Made by a program: the position numbers and the translations under genes. From NCBI GenBank assembly GCA_964575425.1, contig CAZNRD010000007.1, positions 1 through 64,000 on the forward strand: 64,000 nucleotides of DNA. Direction: 5' to 3'. The notes beneath the pieces are model-generated. The model ran no database searches. It was not told where the DNA came from and saw only the letters and a list, made by a program, of their open reading frames with translations. This DNA is from DATEAV01 sp964575425 (GTDB lineage: Bacteria; Chloroflexota; Anaerolineae; Anaerolineales; E44-bin32). Below are positions 42,266 to 51,160 of this stretch, in pieces; position 1 is the stretch's first letter, and each line of letters starts with the position of its first letter.

Positions 42266-42877
42266 TCACCGGTCCTCGCGCAGCACAGTCTGCAGTTCGT
42301 CGAGGACTTGATCGGAGTTCACGAACCGGAGGCCGCGGAGGCCGAGGGCGACGGCCGCCTCCACGTTCTCCGCCGCGTCGTCGATGAAGAGCGCCTCCTG
42401 GGGGGACACGCCGAGGCGATCGAGGGCCAGGCGGTAGATGCGCGGGTCCGGCTTTGCAAGCCCGACCTCGGCGGAAATCACCACGACGTCGAACAGATCG
42501 GCCAGACGCCATTCGAGGTCGATCCAGCGGCGCACGTCGGGCCAGGCGTTGGTGATCAGGCCGGTCTTGCGGGCGGGTCGCAGCCGCTGGATGGCCTCGA
42601 GCAATCTCCCGTCCAGGCGATCGCCGGCGAAGAAGTCCTGGCTGAGAGTCCCGCGCTCGCTCTCAGGCAGCCCGAGGGCTGCCAGAACCTCGGTCCAGAT
42701 TTCCCCGGCGCTGGCGCGGCCGAGCGTGGCGGCGCGGCTGGCCCTGCCCTCGAAGACAAGACGCTCAAGCTGACCCGGCTCCAGGCCAAGCTGAGATTCC
42801 CATCGGCGTCGGCCGCTCGCATCCTCCGTGCGCAGCAGCACGCCTCCCAGGTCCCACAGTACGACTTTGATGCTCAT
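42266..42877 (-). CDS. HAD-superfamily hydrolase
   Basis: A 203-residue haloacid-dehalogenase-type phosphatase. Motif I is VVLWDLGGVLL, in which the second Asp of the usual DxD is Gly, as in many phosphatase-lineage relatives that use DxG; motif II is LITNAWPD, motif III K in LAKPDPRIY, and motif IV FIDDAAENVEAA. A helical cap sits between motifs I and II. It overlaps the homoserine dehydrogenase stop by four bases. If the pair is functional it could be a phosphoserine- or phosphothreonine-type phosphatase, but substrate is unproven. Confidence 0.8.
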   Translation of the reverse strand: MSIKVVLWDLGGVLLRTEDASGRRRWESQLGLEPGQLERLVFEGRASRAATLGRASAGEIWTEVLAALGLPESERGTLSQDFFAGDRLDGRLLEAIQRLRPARKTGLITNAWPDVRRWIDLEWRLADLFDVVVISAEVGLAKPDPRIYRLALDRLGVSPQEALFIDDAAENVEAAVALGLRGLRFVNSDQVLDELQTVLREDR

Positions 42878-43902
42878 GATGTGCTCCCGTTGACCGCGCC
42901 GACGGCGCGTAGGAGGTCGGCCAGGAGACCGTAGGCGGTGGTCTCCGGGCCGGGGTTGTGCTCGACGATCGTCAGGCCCGGCAGGACGTCGAGTTCGAAG
43001 TGGACGAGGGATGAAGTGCCCGACACCGAGGCCAGAGGATCGTCGGCCGGGACGCGTTCGGGCCGGACGCTGGCCCTCACGCCGGACGGCGTGCGCTCAG
43101 CGCGGCAGATGAGTTTGAGGGGTGTGCCTGCGGCGCGCGCCGCCCGCACCTGATCGACCGTCAGACCCCGAATCCCCTCGCGCTGGATCTGGCCCGGCTT
43201 CAGGGGATAGTCCATCAGCACAGTTGCCAGGGCGCAGGCTTTGACGGCGGCGTCCCATCCGTCGAGGTCGGCGCTGGGATCCGTCTCAGCGATGCCGATG
43301 GCCTGGGCCGCCTTCACGGCCTCCTCGAAGCTGCGGCCGGCCTCGATCTCGGTCAGGATGAAATTCGTGGTGGAGTTGAGGATGCCGTGGAAGCGCAGCA
43401 GGCGCGCCGCGGGGAGGGTCTCCCGGAACAGCGAGAACACCGGTGCGCCGTCCATCACGGTGGACTCGAAAAGAAAGCGGCGGCCGCGCGCGCGGGCGAG
43501 GTCGCGAAGCTCTCGGTAGGCGTGGATGATGGGACCTTTGTTGGCGGTGACAGCGTGCAGGCCGAATTCCTGCGCCGTGCGCAGGTGATCGATCGCTGGC
43601 TGGCCGGTCTCGGGGTTGAGCGAGGTCATCTCGAACAGGACATCGGCCTGACTGGCCCCGAGCCAGTCCTCCAGGGAGCAGCAGCGCATGATGTGAGCCG
43701 CTGGCAGGCGCCCCACCAGGAGGGTCTGCGGATTGAGGCCGTCGGGGTCCGCCAACCAGCCCAGGCGGCGGCTGGCGATGCCAGTGATCCGCCAGTCGAA
43801 GTCATAGCGGGCGCGCAGTTCGACGGATTTGGTCTGCAGCAGCCGGGCCAGGGCTTGGCCTACGTGGCCGAAGCCGAGGAACGCGAGCGAGTAGAGGCGC
43901 AT
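42874..43902 (-). CDS. hom: Homoserine dehydrogenase
   Basis: A 342-residue oxidoreductase that reduces aspartate semialdehyde to homoserine, on the way to threonine and methionine. The NAD(P) motif is LGFGHVGQALARLL; VTANKGPI and ESTVMDGAPVFSL belong to the substrate site, and GILNSTTNFILTEIE with DPSADLDGWDAAVKA are family hallmarks, including the catalytic Lys. It lacks the C-terminal ACT domain, like short HSD forms. It diverges from an Lrp-type regulator that may control it. Confidence 0.87.
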   Translation of the reverse strand: MRLYSLAFLGFGHVGQALARLLQTKSVELRARYDFDWRITGIASRRLGWLADPDGLNPQTLLVGRLPAAHIMRCCSLEDWLGASQADVLFEMTSLNPETGQPAIDHLRTAQEFGLHAVTANKGPIIHAYRELRDLARARGRRFLFESTVMDGAPVFSLFRETLPAARLLRFHGILNSTTNFILTEIEAGRSFEEAVKAAQAIGIAETDPSADLDGWDAAVKACALATVLMDYPLKPGQIQREGIRGLTVDQVRAARAAGTPLKLICRAERTPSGVRASVRPERVPADDPLASVSGTSSLVHFELDVLPGLTIVEHNPGPETTAYGLLADLLRAVGAVNGSTS

Positions 43903-43986
43903 GGGGAGCTCCGGGGTGCCTGGCGTTCAGCGGGCGAGGGTAGCGGGGGTTGTGTCTCATGTCAAGCGACAGCCTGTTGCGAGAAG

Positions 43987-44004
43987 TTTGTCCGATTCGG
44001 CAAA
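43987..44004. promoter_or_regulatory. Near-palindromic operator between hom and the Lrp-type regulator
   Basis: The minus strand reads TTTGCCGAATCGGACAAA, a palindrome TTTG-CCGA-TCGG-CAAA apart from one extra base. It sits just before the regulator's -35 (44019), the usual position for Lrp/AsnC autoregulation. Confidence 0.5.
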
Positions 44005-44018
44005 TTTCCCACGCATTG

Positions 44019-44047
44019 TTGCCGTTTGCCTCAAAGGATGCTAGGAT
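44019..44047 (+). promoter_or_regulatory. Promoter of the Lrp/AsnC-type regulator
   Basis: TTGCCG (44019-44024), 17-base spacer, TAGGAT (44042-44047), giving a start near 44054, 24 bases before the TTG start codon. Confidence 0.5.
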
Positions 44048-44077
44048 TGATGGTGACCCGGTTGCCTGGAGCCCCTT

Positions 44078-44629
44078 TTGACGGCGATCGAGCCCATCGA
44101 CCGCCAGATTGTCGACCTGCTGATGGAGGACGGCCGGATGTCGTGCGCCGAGATCGCCCGGCGCATCGGCCCGGTCTCCGAGCGCACGGTCCGATACCGG
44201 CTGGAGCGCCTGATCAAGCGAGGCGTGGTCCAGGTGGTAGCCATCCCCAACCCAAAGGCCCTTGGCTACTCCGTCATCGCGGACGTCTTCCTCCAGGTGG
44301 AGCCGGCTTCAATCATGGACGTGGCCCAGCGGCTGGCGACGCTGGAGTCTGTCAGCTACGTCTCGTGTTCGCTCGGCGAGCAGGACGTCAGCGTGCAGGT
44401 CGTGGCCCGCGACAACGCGGAGGTCTACGCCCTGGTCACCGAGGTCATTGCCCACATCCCCGGCGTCCGCAAAACGACGACGCTGATCGTGCCTCGCGTG
44501 TTGAAAGACGTCTATCAGTGGCGCATCCCATCCGAGGCCGAGCCTGGCCGAGCAGATTCATCGGCTGGACCTCAGACTGAACCCAACAGGCGAACGGTTC
44601 CCGCGCCGCGACCGCGACAGCCGTCCTAG
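44078..44629 (+). CDS. Lrp/AsnC family transcriptional regulator
   Basis: A 183-residue feast/famine regulator. The winged helix-turn-helix is at residues 5-55 (DRQIVDLLMEDGRMSCAEIARRI, then SERTVRYRLERL). Residues 65-150 form the RAM/ACT-like ligand domain that binds amino acids. The C-terminal 30 residues are Pro/Arg-rich and unusual. Translation starts at TTG with GGAG eight bases upstream. It lies between hom (divergent) and a transporter-saccharopine dehydrogenase set, so it likely responds to an amino acid and controls uptake and catabolism downstream. Confidence 0.85.
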   Translation: MTAIEPIDRQIVDLLMEDGRMSCAEIARRIGPVSERTVRYRLERLIKRGVVQVVAIPNPKALGYSVIADVFLQVEPASIMDVAQRLATLESVSYVSCSLGEQDVSVQVVARDNAEVYALVTEVIAHIPGVRKTTTLIVPRVLKDVYQWRIPSEAEPGRADSSAGPQTEPNRRTVPAPRPRQPS

Positions 44630-44692
44630 CCGTCGGCGGTTGATGCCAAACCCACGCGCCCGGCGCGTCCGTTAGCGAAGGAGGAGGCGGAC

Positions 44693-46285
44693 ATGCAAGT
44701 GTCAAGTGCTGGGCTCATCATCGTCGGTATCCTCGTCATCCTGGTGGTGCGGCTGATCATCGGGTATTGGGCCTCGAGGAGGGTGAAGACAACCGTCGAC
44801 TACGTCGTCGCCGGCCGACGCCTGCCCTGGTGGATGGCGGCCCCCTCGATCATGGCGACGTGGTTCGCGGCCGAGACCTTGATGGGGTCCAGCTCGCAGG
44901 CCTATCAATATGGATTCGCCGGCGTGGTCTTCGACCCGTTCGGGGCGACGCTGTGCCTGCTCATCGCAGGGGTGTTGGTCGTCAAGGTTGCGCGCCGTGC
45001 TCAATACCTGACGATCATGGACTTCTTCGAGCGACGCTTCGGCAAGACGATGTCGGTGATCGGCACGATCACCCAGATCATCACCTACTTTGGCTGGACG
45101 GCGGCGCAGATCGTGGCCGGCGGCGCGATCCTGCAGGCGCTGCTCGGCTGGCCGCTGGCCACCGGGATGATCCTGGTCGCAGCAGTAGTCACGATCTACA
45201 CCATGGCCGGCGGGCTGTGGGCGGACACGGCCCTCGACTTCATGCAGATGTTCCTCACCTGCGGCGGGCTGGTGATGATCCTCGCCGGCATCCTGAACAG
45301 CATCGGCGGGCTGCGCGAGGCAATCGCCATCGCCGGCGCGCAGAATGTCTCCCACCCCCATCCGTTCGCTTTCTGGCCCACCCCGCACGACGGCTACTAC
45401 GGCTACTTCGGCATCAACGGCTGGTTCTACTACATCGCCGCCTGGCTTTCCCTGGGGCTGGGCGCCATCCCGGCACAGGACTACCTCCAGCGCACCTGCG
45501 CCGCCAAGGATGAGTCGACGGCTGTCAAGTCCACCTTCGTCGCAGCCGCGTTGTACATCTCGTTTGGCGTGCTCTCACCGCTGATCGGCGTGATCGCCTT
45601 CGGCGCGCTCGGGCCGGATCTGGAGGCGGCCGAATCCGAGTTCATCCTGATCTCGATGGCCGACAAGTTCCTTCCGCCGATCCTGGTGGCCATCTTTGTC
45701 GCCGCGCTGGCGTCGGCCCTGATGAGCACCTCCGACAGCTCGATGCTGGCCGGAGCGACGATGTTCACCGAAAACCTGGTGAAGCCTTTCAAGCCAGACC
45801 TATCGGACAAGACCCAGCTGCTGCTGACCAGGCTCGCCCTGGCGGTCAGCGGCGTCCTCAGCCTGCTGATCGCCCTCTTCGCCTCGACGATCTACGAGCT
45901 GGCTGTCCTGGCCAACAGCTCGATTCTGGTGGGGATGGCCGCCCCCTACATCATCGGCATGCACTGGAAGAAGGCCAACCACGCAGGGGCTCTGGCGTCC
46001 TTCTTCGCAGGAGTTATCTCCTGGATCGGCCTGGGCATCTACTACTACCACAGCTACATCCTGCCGGTGGGCTACGGCGGTGACCCCGGCGATGCCATCT
46101 GGGACGCGTTCTTCGACACGACCATGGTGGCCGCCCTGCCGGCGTTCCTGCTGTCGGTGGTCGCGCTGATTGCCGTCTCGCTGCTCACCCAGAAGCAGGA
46201 TCCGCCCAAGTCCCTGACCGACATCAACGGCCAGGTCGTCGACATGACCAATCCGCTGGGCAATCCCTTCAGCAAATCAGGATGA
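44693..46285 (+). CDS. Sodium:solute symporter (SSS family), copy 1
   Basis: A 530-residue transporter with about 13 membrane segments of the LeuT-fold SSS family. Conserved stretches include YWASRRVKTTVDYVVAGRRL, WFAAETLMGSSSQAYQYG, GGLWADTALDFMQMFL and ALASALMSTSDSSMLAGATMF (the Na+-site region). It is closely similar along its length to the transporter at 54.8 kb. Preceded by AAGGAGGAGG. Its neighbours suggest uptake of an amino acid or polyamine; the substrate cannot be read from sequence. Confidence 0.88.
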   Translation: MQVSSAGLIIVGILVILVVRLIIGYWASRRVKTTVDYVVAGRRLPWWMAAPSIMATWFAAETLMGSSSQAYQYGFAGVVFDPFGATLCLLIAGVLVVKVARRAQYLTIMDFFERRFGKTMSVIGTITQIITYFGWTAAQIVAGGAILQALLGWPLATGMILVAAVVTIYTMAGGLWADTALDFMQMFLTCGGLVMILAGILNSIGGLREAIAIAGAQNVSHPHPFAFWPTPHDGYYGYFGINGWFYYIAAWLSLGLGAIPAQDYLQRTCAAKDESTAVKSTFVAAALYISFGVLSPLIGVIAFGALGPDLEAAESEFILISMADKFLPPILVAIFVAALASALMSTSDSSMLAGATMFTENLVKPFKPDLSDKTQLLLTRLALAVSGVLSLLIALFASTIYELAVLANSSILVGMAAPYIIGMHWKKANHAGALASFFAGVISWIGLGIYYYHSYILPVGYGGDPGDAIWDAFFDTTMVAALPAFLLSVVALIAVSLLTQKQDPPKSLTDINGQVVDMTNPLGNPFSKSG

Positions 46286-46336
46286 ACAGTTGCCTGCGCC
46301 TGCTGACGGCTGCGTCTGCGCTCTGAGGAGGGCCCG

Positions 46337-47545
46337 ATGAAGGTCTTGCTGGTCGGAACGGGCGGCGTCGGCGAGGCCATCGCCGTCATCGCCCAGGATT
46401 TGCCGTGGATCGAGAAGATGGTGTTGACCGACATCAACACCCGCCGGCTGCGGGAGGTGAAGTCGAAGCTGCGCCACCCGGAGAAGTTTCCCACTGCTCG
46501 GCTTGATGCCCGCCGCAAGGGCGACATCGTCGCGCTGACCCGACGGCACAAGGTCGATCTGATCATGAACGCGGTGGACCCGCAGTTCAACGAGAAGATC
46601 TTCGACGCCGCCTTCCAGTACGGCTGCACCTACATGGACATGGCAATGACCCTGTCCTCGCCCCATCCCGAGCGGCCGTACCAGGAATGCGGCGTCAAGC
46701 TGGGCGACTACCAGTTCGCCCGCGCCGACCGCTGGGAGAAGAGGGGGCAGCTGGCCCTGGTGGGCATGGGCGTCGAACCCGGCATGGCTGACGTGTTTGC
46801 CAAGTACGCCGAGAAGCACCTTTTCGACGAGATCGACGAGATCAATGTGCGCGACGGCGCCAACCTCGAGGTCCGGGGCTACGAGTTTGCCCCCAACTTC
46901 TCCATCTGGACCACCATTGAGGAGTGTCTCAACCCGCCCGTGATCTGGGAAAGGGACCGCGGCTGGTACACCACCGAGCCCTTCTCCGAACCGGAGGTCT
47001 TCAACTTCCCCGAGGGCATCGGGCCCTGCGAGTGCGTCAACGTCGAGCACGAGGAGGTTCTGCTCGTCCCTCGCTGGGTGAAGTGCAAGCGCGTCACCTT
47101 TAAGTACGGCCTGGGTGAGCACTTCATCAACGTCCTCAAGACCATCAAGATGCTCGGCCTGGACAACAAGTATCCGGTCAAGGTTGGCGAGGCGAAGGTC
47201 GCCCCGAGGGATGTCGTGGCCGCCTGTCTGCCCGATCCCGCTCACCTGGGCGACAAGATGACCGGCAAGACCTGCGCCGGCACCTGGGTGAAGGGAACCT
47301 ACGAGGGCAGGCCGCGCCAGGTCTACCTTTATCAGGTGGCCGACAATGAAACCTGCATGCGCGAGTACGGCGTGCAGGCCGTCGTCTGGCAGACCGCCGT
47401 CAATCCCGTGATCGCCATGGAATTGCTTGAGAAGAGCATCTGGAAAGGCGCGGGCGTCCTCGGCCCCGAGGCCTTCGATCCCGATCCCTTCGTGGCCCTG
47501 ATGCCGAAGTACCGCTTCCCCTTCGGCATGGTCGAGGTGGGATGA
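46337..47545 (+). CDS. Saccharopine dehydrogenase family oxidoreductase
   Basis: A 402-residue NAD(P)-dependent enzyme with N-terminal Rossmann motif VLLVGTGGVGEAIAVIA and the family C-terminal domain. AVDPQFNEKIFDAAFQYGCTYMDMAM and GMGVEPGMADVFAKYAEKH follow the saccharopine/carboxynorspermidine dehydrogenase pattern. Family members make or split C-N bonds in lysine, carboxyspermidine and related compounds. With the polyamine genes downstream, a carboxyspermidine-type or lysine-type reaction fits best, but the two cannot be separated here. It lies between two transporters. Confidence 0.75.
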   Translation: MKVLLVGTGGVGEAIAVIAQDLPWIEKMVLTDINTRRLREVKSKLRHPEKFPTARLDARRKGDIVALTRRHKVDLIMNAVDPQFNEKIFDAAFQYGCTYMDMAMTLSSPHPERPYQECGVKLGDYQFARADRWEKRGQLALVGMGVEPGMADVFAKYAEKHLFDEIDEINVRDGANLEVRGYEFAPNFSIWTTIEECLNPPVIWERDRGWYTTEPFSEPEVFNFPEGIGPCECVNVEHEEVLLVPRWVKCKRVTFKYGLGEHFINVLKTIKMLGLDNKYPVKVGEAKVAPRDVVAACLPDPAHLGDKMTGKTCAGTWVKGTYEGRPRQVYLYQVADNETCMREYGVQAVVWQTAVNPVIAMELLEKSIWKGAGVLGPEAFDPDPFVALMPKYRFPFGMVEVG

Positions 47546-47673
47546 GGTCGGCTGCCGCTCGGCTGGGGGGAAGCTCAACCCGAGGAAGGGGGTGGTCGAA
47601 CATCTGAGAATTCCGTCCCGGCCTCGTCGTCCGTTGTTGGCGTGTGCGGCTCCCGTCAAAGGAGGAGGCTGCA
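47546..47673. other. 128-base gap before the APC permease
   Basis: No gene or strong hairpin; a ribosome binding site AAAGGAGGAGG ends it. Confidence 0.3.
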
Positions 47674-49281
47674 ATGTCTGAGATGGTGTTCGCCCGGAAG
47701 GCCAGCGGGCTCGTGCGCGGCCTGTCCCTGCTCGATGCCTTCGGCGTGGGCTTCATGAACCAGGGGCTGACTCCCAGCATGTGGGTGATGATCAGCCTGG
47801 GCCTGGGCGTCTACACCGGAGGCAACCTGATCATTGCCACCATCCTGTCCGTCATCCTGTGCGGCATTGGCTTCCCGCTGGTGTGGGGAATCCTTGGCGG
47901 CAGCATGCCCCGCAGCGGGGGCGAATACATCTACAACTCGCGCATCATCAGCCCCCTGATAGGCATTGCCGAGAGCTTCGGCAACGCCTTCGTGTGGATC
48001 ATGTGGATCTTCGTCCTGGCACCATGGACGGTCGACCCGGGGCTGGTGATGGTCCTGCAGTTCCTGGGTCATCCCGAAGCAGCCGAGTGGCTGACCACAC
48101 CCCCGGCCCTGTTCCTGATCGCCAGCCTGGTCAACCTGGCTGCCATGTGCCTCCTGCTGTTCGGCATGAAAGTCTTTGCCAGGGCACAGAAGGTTGTCAT
48201 GTCGCTCGGGCTGTTGGGCTGCCTGGTGATTCTGCTCGTCTTCACCTTTACCTCGCACCAGGAATTCATCCAGGCCTGGGACCGTCTGGCGGCGCACTAC
48301 GGGTCACTGGACTACCAGGGCTTCCTGGCCGCTGCGCGCGCCGCCATGACCGAGGCGGGCGACGCCCTCCCCTCCACCTGGAACTGGTTCGACACGCTGG
48401 GCGTGATGGTGGCCGGTTCCTGGCTCTTCGCCTACAGCTACTGCATCACGTTCATCGCTGGCGAGGTCAAGCGTCCGGACAAGTCCATCCTGCTGGGCAA
48501 TCTGTTCGCCATCCTCGTCCCTGGCGTGGCCATGCTGTGGCTGGCTATGGCCCTATACAACAGCGTCGGTTTCGAATTCCTCACCGCCACCGCCTGGGTC
48601 GACAACATGGGGGAGGGGCTGGCGGGGTACACCCTGCCTTGGGCACCGCACTTCGTCGGCCTGGCGGCGGTCATCACCCGAAACCCGCTGCTGCTGTTCC
48701 TGATGGGCTTCTCCTTCATCCTGTTCAGCTTCTGGTGGGTGACGCTCTCCCATATGGCCTTCCCTCGCATCCTGTTTGCCTGGGGCATGGACCGGATGGG
48801 ACCCAGGTGGTTCTCCGACGTCAGCGTTCGCTGGTCCGGCCCGGTGAAGAACCTGATCCTGGGCTTCATCCTGGGCGAGATCGGCATCGCCCTCTACGCC
48901 TTCTGGCAGGAGCGGATGGCTGGTCTGTCGATCACGGGCATGGAGATCGTCAGCGTTTTTGGCGTATCCGCCATCGCCGCCCTCATCTTCCCCTTCGTGA
49001 AAAGGGTGCGCCACATCTGGAACGCCTCCCCCTACAGGAATTGGAAACTCGGGGGCATCCCGGTGGTGACGTTGGGTGCCGCAGTCAACCTGATCTATCT
49101 CGGGATCCTCTTCTACTTCTTCGTCGTCATGCCCGACCTCAGGACCCTGACGACCGGTTCGGTGATCGTGTTCGCACTGGTCTGGGCCCTGGGAATCGCC
49201 TGGTACTTCTACTGGAAGGAACGCAACAAACGTCTGGGGGTGGACATCAGCATGACGTTCGGAGAGCTCCCGCCCGACTGA
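47674..49281 (+). CDS. APC-family amino acid/polyamine permease
   Basis: A 535-residue transporter with about 12-14 membrane segments. The N-terminal LSLLDAFGVGFMNQG and GGSMPRSGGEYIYNSR are the APC-superfamily signature for the first helices (normally G-x-x-x-P-x-x-G-G-x-Y). The start at 47674 follows GGAGGAGG. It would import an amino acid or polyamine for the enzymes around it. Confidence 0.85.
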   Translation: MSEMVFARKASGLVRGLSLLDAFGVGFMNQGLTPSMWVMISLGLGVYTGGNLIIATILSVILCGIGFPLVWGILGGSMPRSGGEYIYNSRIISPLIGIAESFGNAFVWIMWIFVLAPWTVDPGLVMVLQFLGHPEAAEWLTTPPALFLIASLVNLAAMCLLLFGMKVFARAQKVVMSLGLLGCLVILLVFTFTSHQEFIQAWDRLAAHYGSLDYQGFLAAARAAMTEAGDALPSTWNWFDTLGVMVAGSWLFAYSYCITFIAGEVKRPDKSILLGNLFAILVPGVAMLWLAMALYNSVGFEFLTATAWVDNMGEGLAGYTLPWAPHFVGLAAVITRNPLLLFLMGFSFILFSFWWVTLSHMAFPRILFAWGMDRMGPRWFSDVSVRWSGPVKNLILGFILGEIGIALYAFWQERMAGLSITGMEIVSVFGVSAIAALIFPFVKRVRHIWNASPYRNWKLGGIPVVTLGAAVNLIYLGILFYFFVVMPDLRTLTTGSVIVFALVWALGIAWYFYWKERNKRLGVDISMTFGELPPD

Positions 49282-49296
49282 GCTGTTGAGTCCGCC

Positions 49297-49347
49297 ATCC
49301 CCGTCCCCTCCCACGGCAGAAAGACGGCCTGGGGAGGGGACGGGGAT
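49297..49347 (+). terminator. Strong 16-bp hairpin between the permease and the metallophosphoesterase
   Basis: atccccgtcccctccc (49297-49312) pairs perfectly with 49332-49347, loop 19 bases. It ends 11 bases before the next start codon and lacks a U-tract, so it could terminate, stabilise or restrict translation of the downstream message. Confidence 0.5.
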
Positions 49348-49358
49348 AAGAGGCAGGT

Positions 49359-50300
49359 ATGGCCAAGGGACTGCGCATCTTCTTCGTCACCGATATCCAT
49401 GGCTCCAACACTTGTTTCCGCAAATTCCTGAACGCGCTCAAGGCCTATCGCGTCGACGTCGGCATCTTGATGGGCGACCTGACGGGCAAGGTCCTCATTC
49501 CTCTCGTCGCGAAGAAGGGCGGAGGGTGGGAGACCACGCTGATGGGTCATCACACGCTGGTGGAAACCGATGGCGAATTGGCAGAGCTGAAGAAGACCAT
49601 CGAGATGATGGGTTACTACTGGGTGCACCAGACTCCGGAGGAGTTCCAGGCCCACAAGGCCGATCCCGCGAAGGTCGATCGTCTCTTCAAAGAGAAGATG
49701 CTGGCAAGGTTGGGTGAATGGATGGCCCTTGCCGACGAGCGCCTGGCCGGAAGCGGAATAACGGTGTTCATGGCTCCGGGGAACGACGACCACATGGACG
49801 TGGATGGCGTGATCGAGAACTCGGCCGCCATCGTCAACTGCAACGATCGCAAGGTCCTGGTCGGCGATCACGAGATGGTTACCTTCTCCTGGACCAATCC
49901 CACGCCCTGGAACACCCCGCGCGAGAAGGACGACGAGGAACTCGAGCCGATGCTGGCCGAACTCGTGGCCACGGTGCGGGATACCGCGACCGCCATCTTC
50001 AACTTCCACGCCCCACCTCACGGTTACTCGCTGGACCTTGCCCCGGAGTTGACGGAGGACCTGGTACAGGCCGCCGACCGTCGCGTCCACGTCGGCAGCC
50101 GGGCGGTGGCTCGAATGATCGAACAGCATCAACCCCTGCTCGGCCTGCATGGGCACATCCACGAATCGCGCGGCGCCCAGAAGGTCCGGCGCACCCTGAT
50201 CCTCAATCCCGGCAGCGAGTACTCGGAGGGCATCCTGAAGGGAGTCGTGGTGATGCTGGAAAAGGGGAAGGTGCAGGACTATGTTTTCACCTCGGGCTGA
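49359..50300 (+). CDS. Calcineurin-like metallophosphoesterase
   Basis: A 313-residue dinuclear metal phosphoesterase. The five metal motifs are visible: FVTDIHGS (D-x-H), LMGDLTG (G-D), APGNDDHMD (G-N-D/H-D in place of GNHE), FNFHAPPHG (H) and GLHGHIHES (G-H-x-H). An unusual insertion of about 70 residues sits between the second and third motifs. Family members act on nucleotides, nucleic acids or phosphoproteins. It forms a pair with the nucleotidyltransferase-like gene 28 bases downstream; substrate unknown. Confidence 0.82.
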   Translation: MAKGLRIFFVTDIHGSNTCFRKFLNALKAYRVDVGILMGDLTGKVLIPLVAKKGGGWETTLMGHHTLVETDGELAELKKTIEMMGYYWVHQTPEEFQAHKADPAKVDRLFKEKMLARLGEWMALADERLAGSGITVFMAPGNDDHMDVDGVIENSAAIVNCNDRKVLVGDHEMVTFSWTNPTPWNTPREKDDEELEPMLAELVATVRDTATAIFNFHAPPHGYSLDLAPELTEDLVQAADRRVHVGSRAVARMIEQHQPLLGLHGHIHESRGAQKVRRTLILNPGSEYSEGILKGVVVMLEKGKVQDYVFTSG

Positions 50301-50328
50301 GATGGTGCGAAAGGAAGGAAACACAGCG

Positions 50329-51138
50329 ATGTCGGAGCGCCAGTTTCGACTCCCCAAAGACATCCCGCCCGAGGAGTACCCCAGCGCGGAGACCTTCCTG
50401 GAAGAGGCCCGGCGCTTGATCGACGAAGCCCAGAAACAGGGGCTGATCCTGCGGGTGATGGGCCCGATCGCCCTCCACTTCTACTTCCCCGAGCATGGGG
50501 AGTTGTACCGACGTCTGGAACGGCTGGCCGATCGCGTCTTCACCGACATCGACTTCGCCGCCTGCGGCAAACAACGGAATCGCATGCTTCCCTTCTTCGT
50601 CTCGCAGGGGTATGCCGTCGAGAAAAGGGCCTTGATCCTGAGCGGGGGGGAGCGGCATATCTACTTCAGCCACCGCATACCCATGGTCGATGTCTTCTTC
50701 GACCGCCTGAACTACAACCACCCTGTCGACTTCAGGGGGCGCCTGGAATTGCATCCCTATTGTGTCTCCCTGACAGATCTTCTGCTGCAGAAGCTGCAGA
50801 TCGTCCAGATCAACGACAAGGATCTGAAGGATGCTGTCGTCCTGCTTCTGGCCGCCGAAGTCGGCGAAGAGGACCAGGAGGTAATCAACGCACGCTATGT
50901 GGCCCGGCTGCTGAGCGACGACTGGGGGTTCTGCCACACCGCCAGCGAGAACCTGAAGAAGGTCTGCCTGGCAGCAGAATCCCTGGCCGCCCTGAGCGCG
51001 AAACAGCAAGCGACCGTGCGTCAGCGCGCCCAGGCTTTGCTCCAGATCATCGAGGCCGCACCCAAGAGCAAGCGCTGGCAGCAGCGCGCACGCGTCGGCA
51101 CCAGCAAGCGCTGGTACAACGAGGTCTCCGATTGGTGA
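50329..51138 (+). CDS. Nucleotidyltransferase-fold protein (possible)
   Basis: A 269-residue protein. LRVMGPIALHFYF followed by DRVFTDIDFAA, and later IPMVDVFFDRLNY, resemble the G-x-A...R-x-T-x-D-I-D and third Asp of minimal nucleotidyltransferases such as AbiEii-like and kanamycin nucleotidyltransferase relatives. The C-terminal half is helical (LTDLLLQKLQIVQINDKDLKD is typical of that group). No antitoxin-like partner is adjacent, so a toxin role is not supported. It is downstream of the metallophosphoesterase, 22 bases before patA; they seem cotranscribed. Confidence 0.55.
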   Translation: MSERQFRLPKDIPPEEYPSAETFLEEARRLIDEAQKQGLILRVMGPIALHFYFPEHGELYRRLERLADRVFTDIDFAACGKQRNRMLPFFVSQGYAVEKRALILSGGERHIYFSHRIPMVDVFFDRLNYNHPVDFRGRLELHPYCVSLTDLLLQKLQIVQINDKDLKDAVVLLLAAEVGEEDQEVINARYVARLLSDDWGFCHTASENLKKVCLAAESLAALSAKQQATVRQRAQALLQIIEAAPKSKRWQQRARVGTSKRWYNEVSDW

Positions 51139-51160
51139 GACCCGCTCTCAGGAGGCAATC

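Noticed and set aside
50329..51138. AbiEii-type toxin of a toxin-antitoxin pair
   Set aside because: Only general nucleotidyltransferase motifs are visible, and the neighbour is a metallophosphoesterase rather than an antitoxin.
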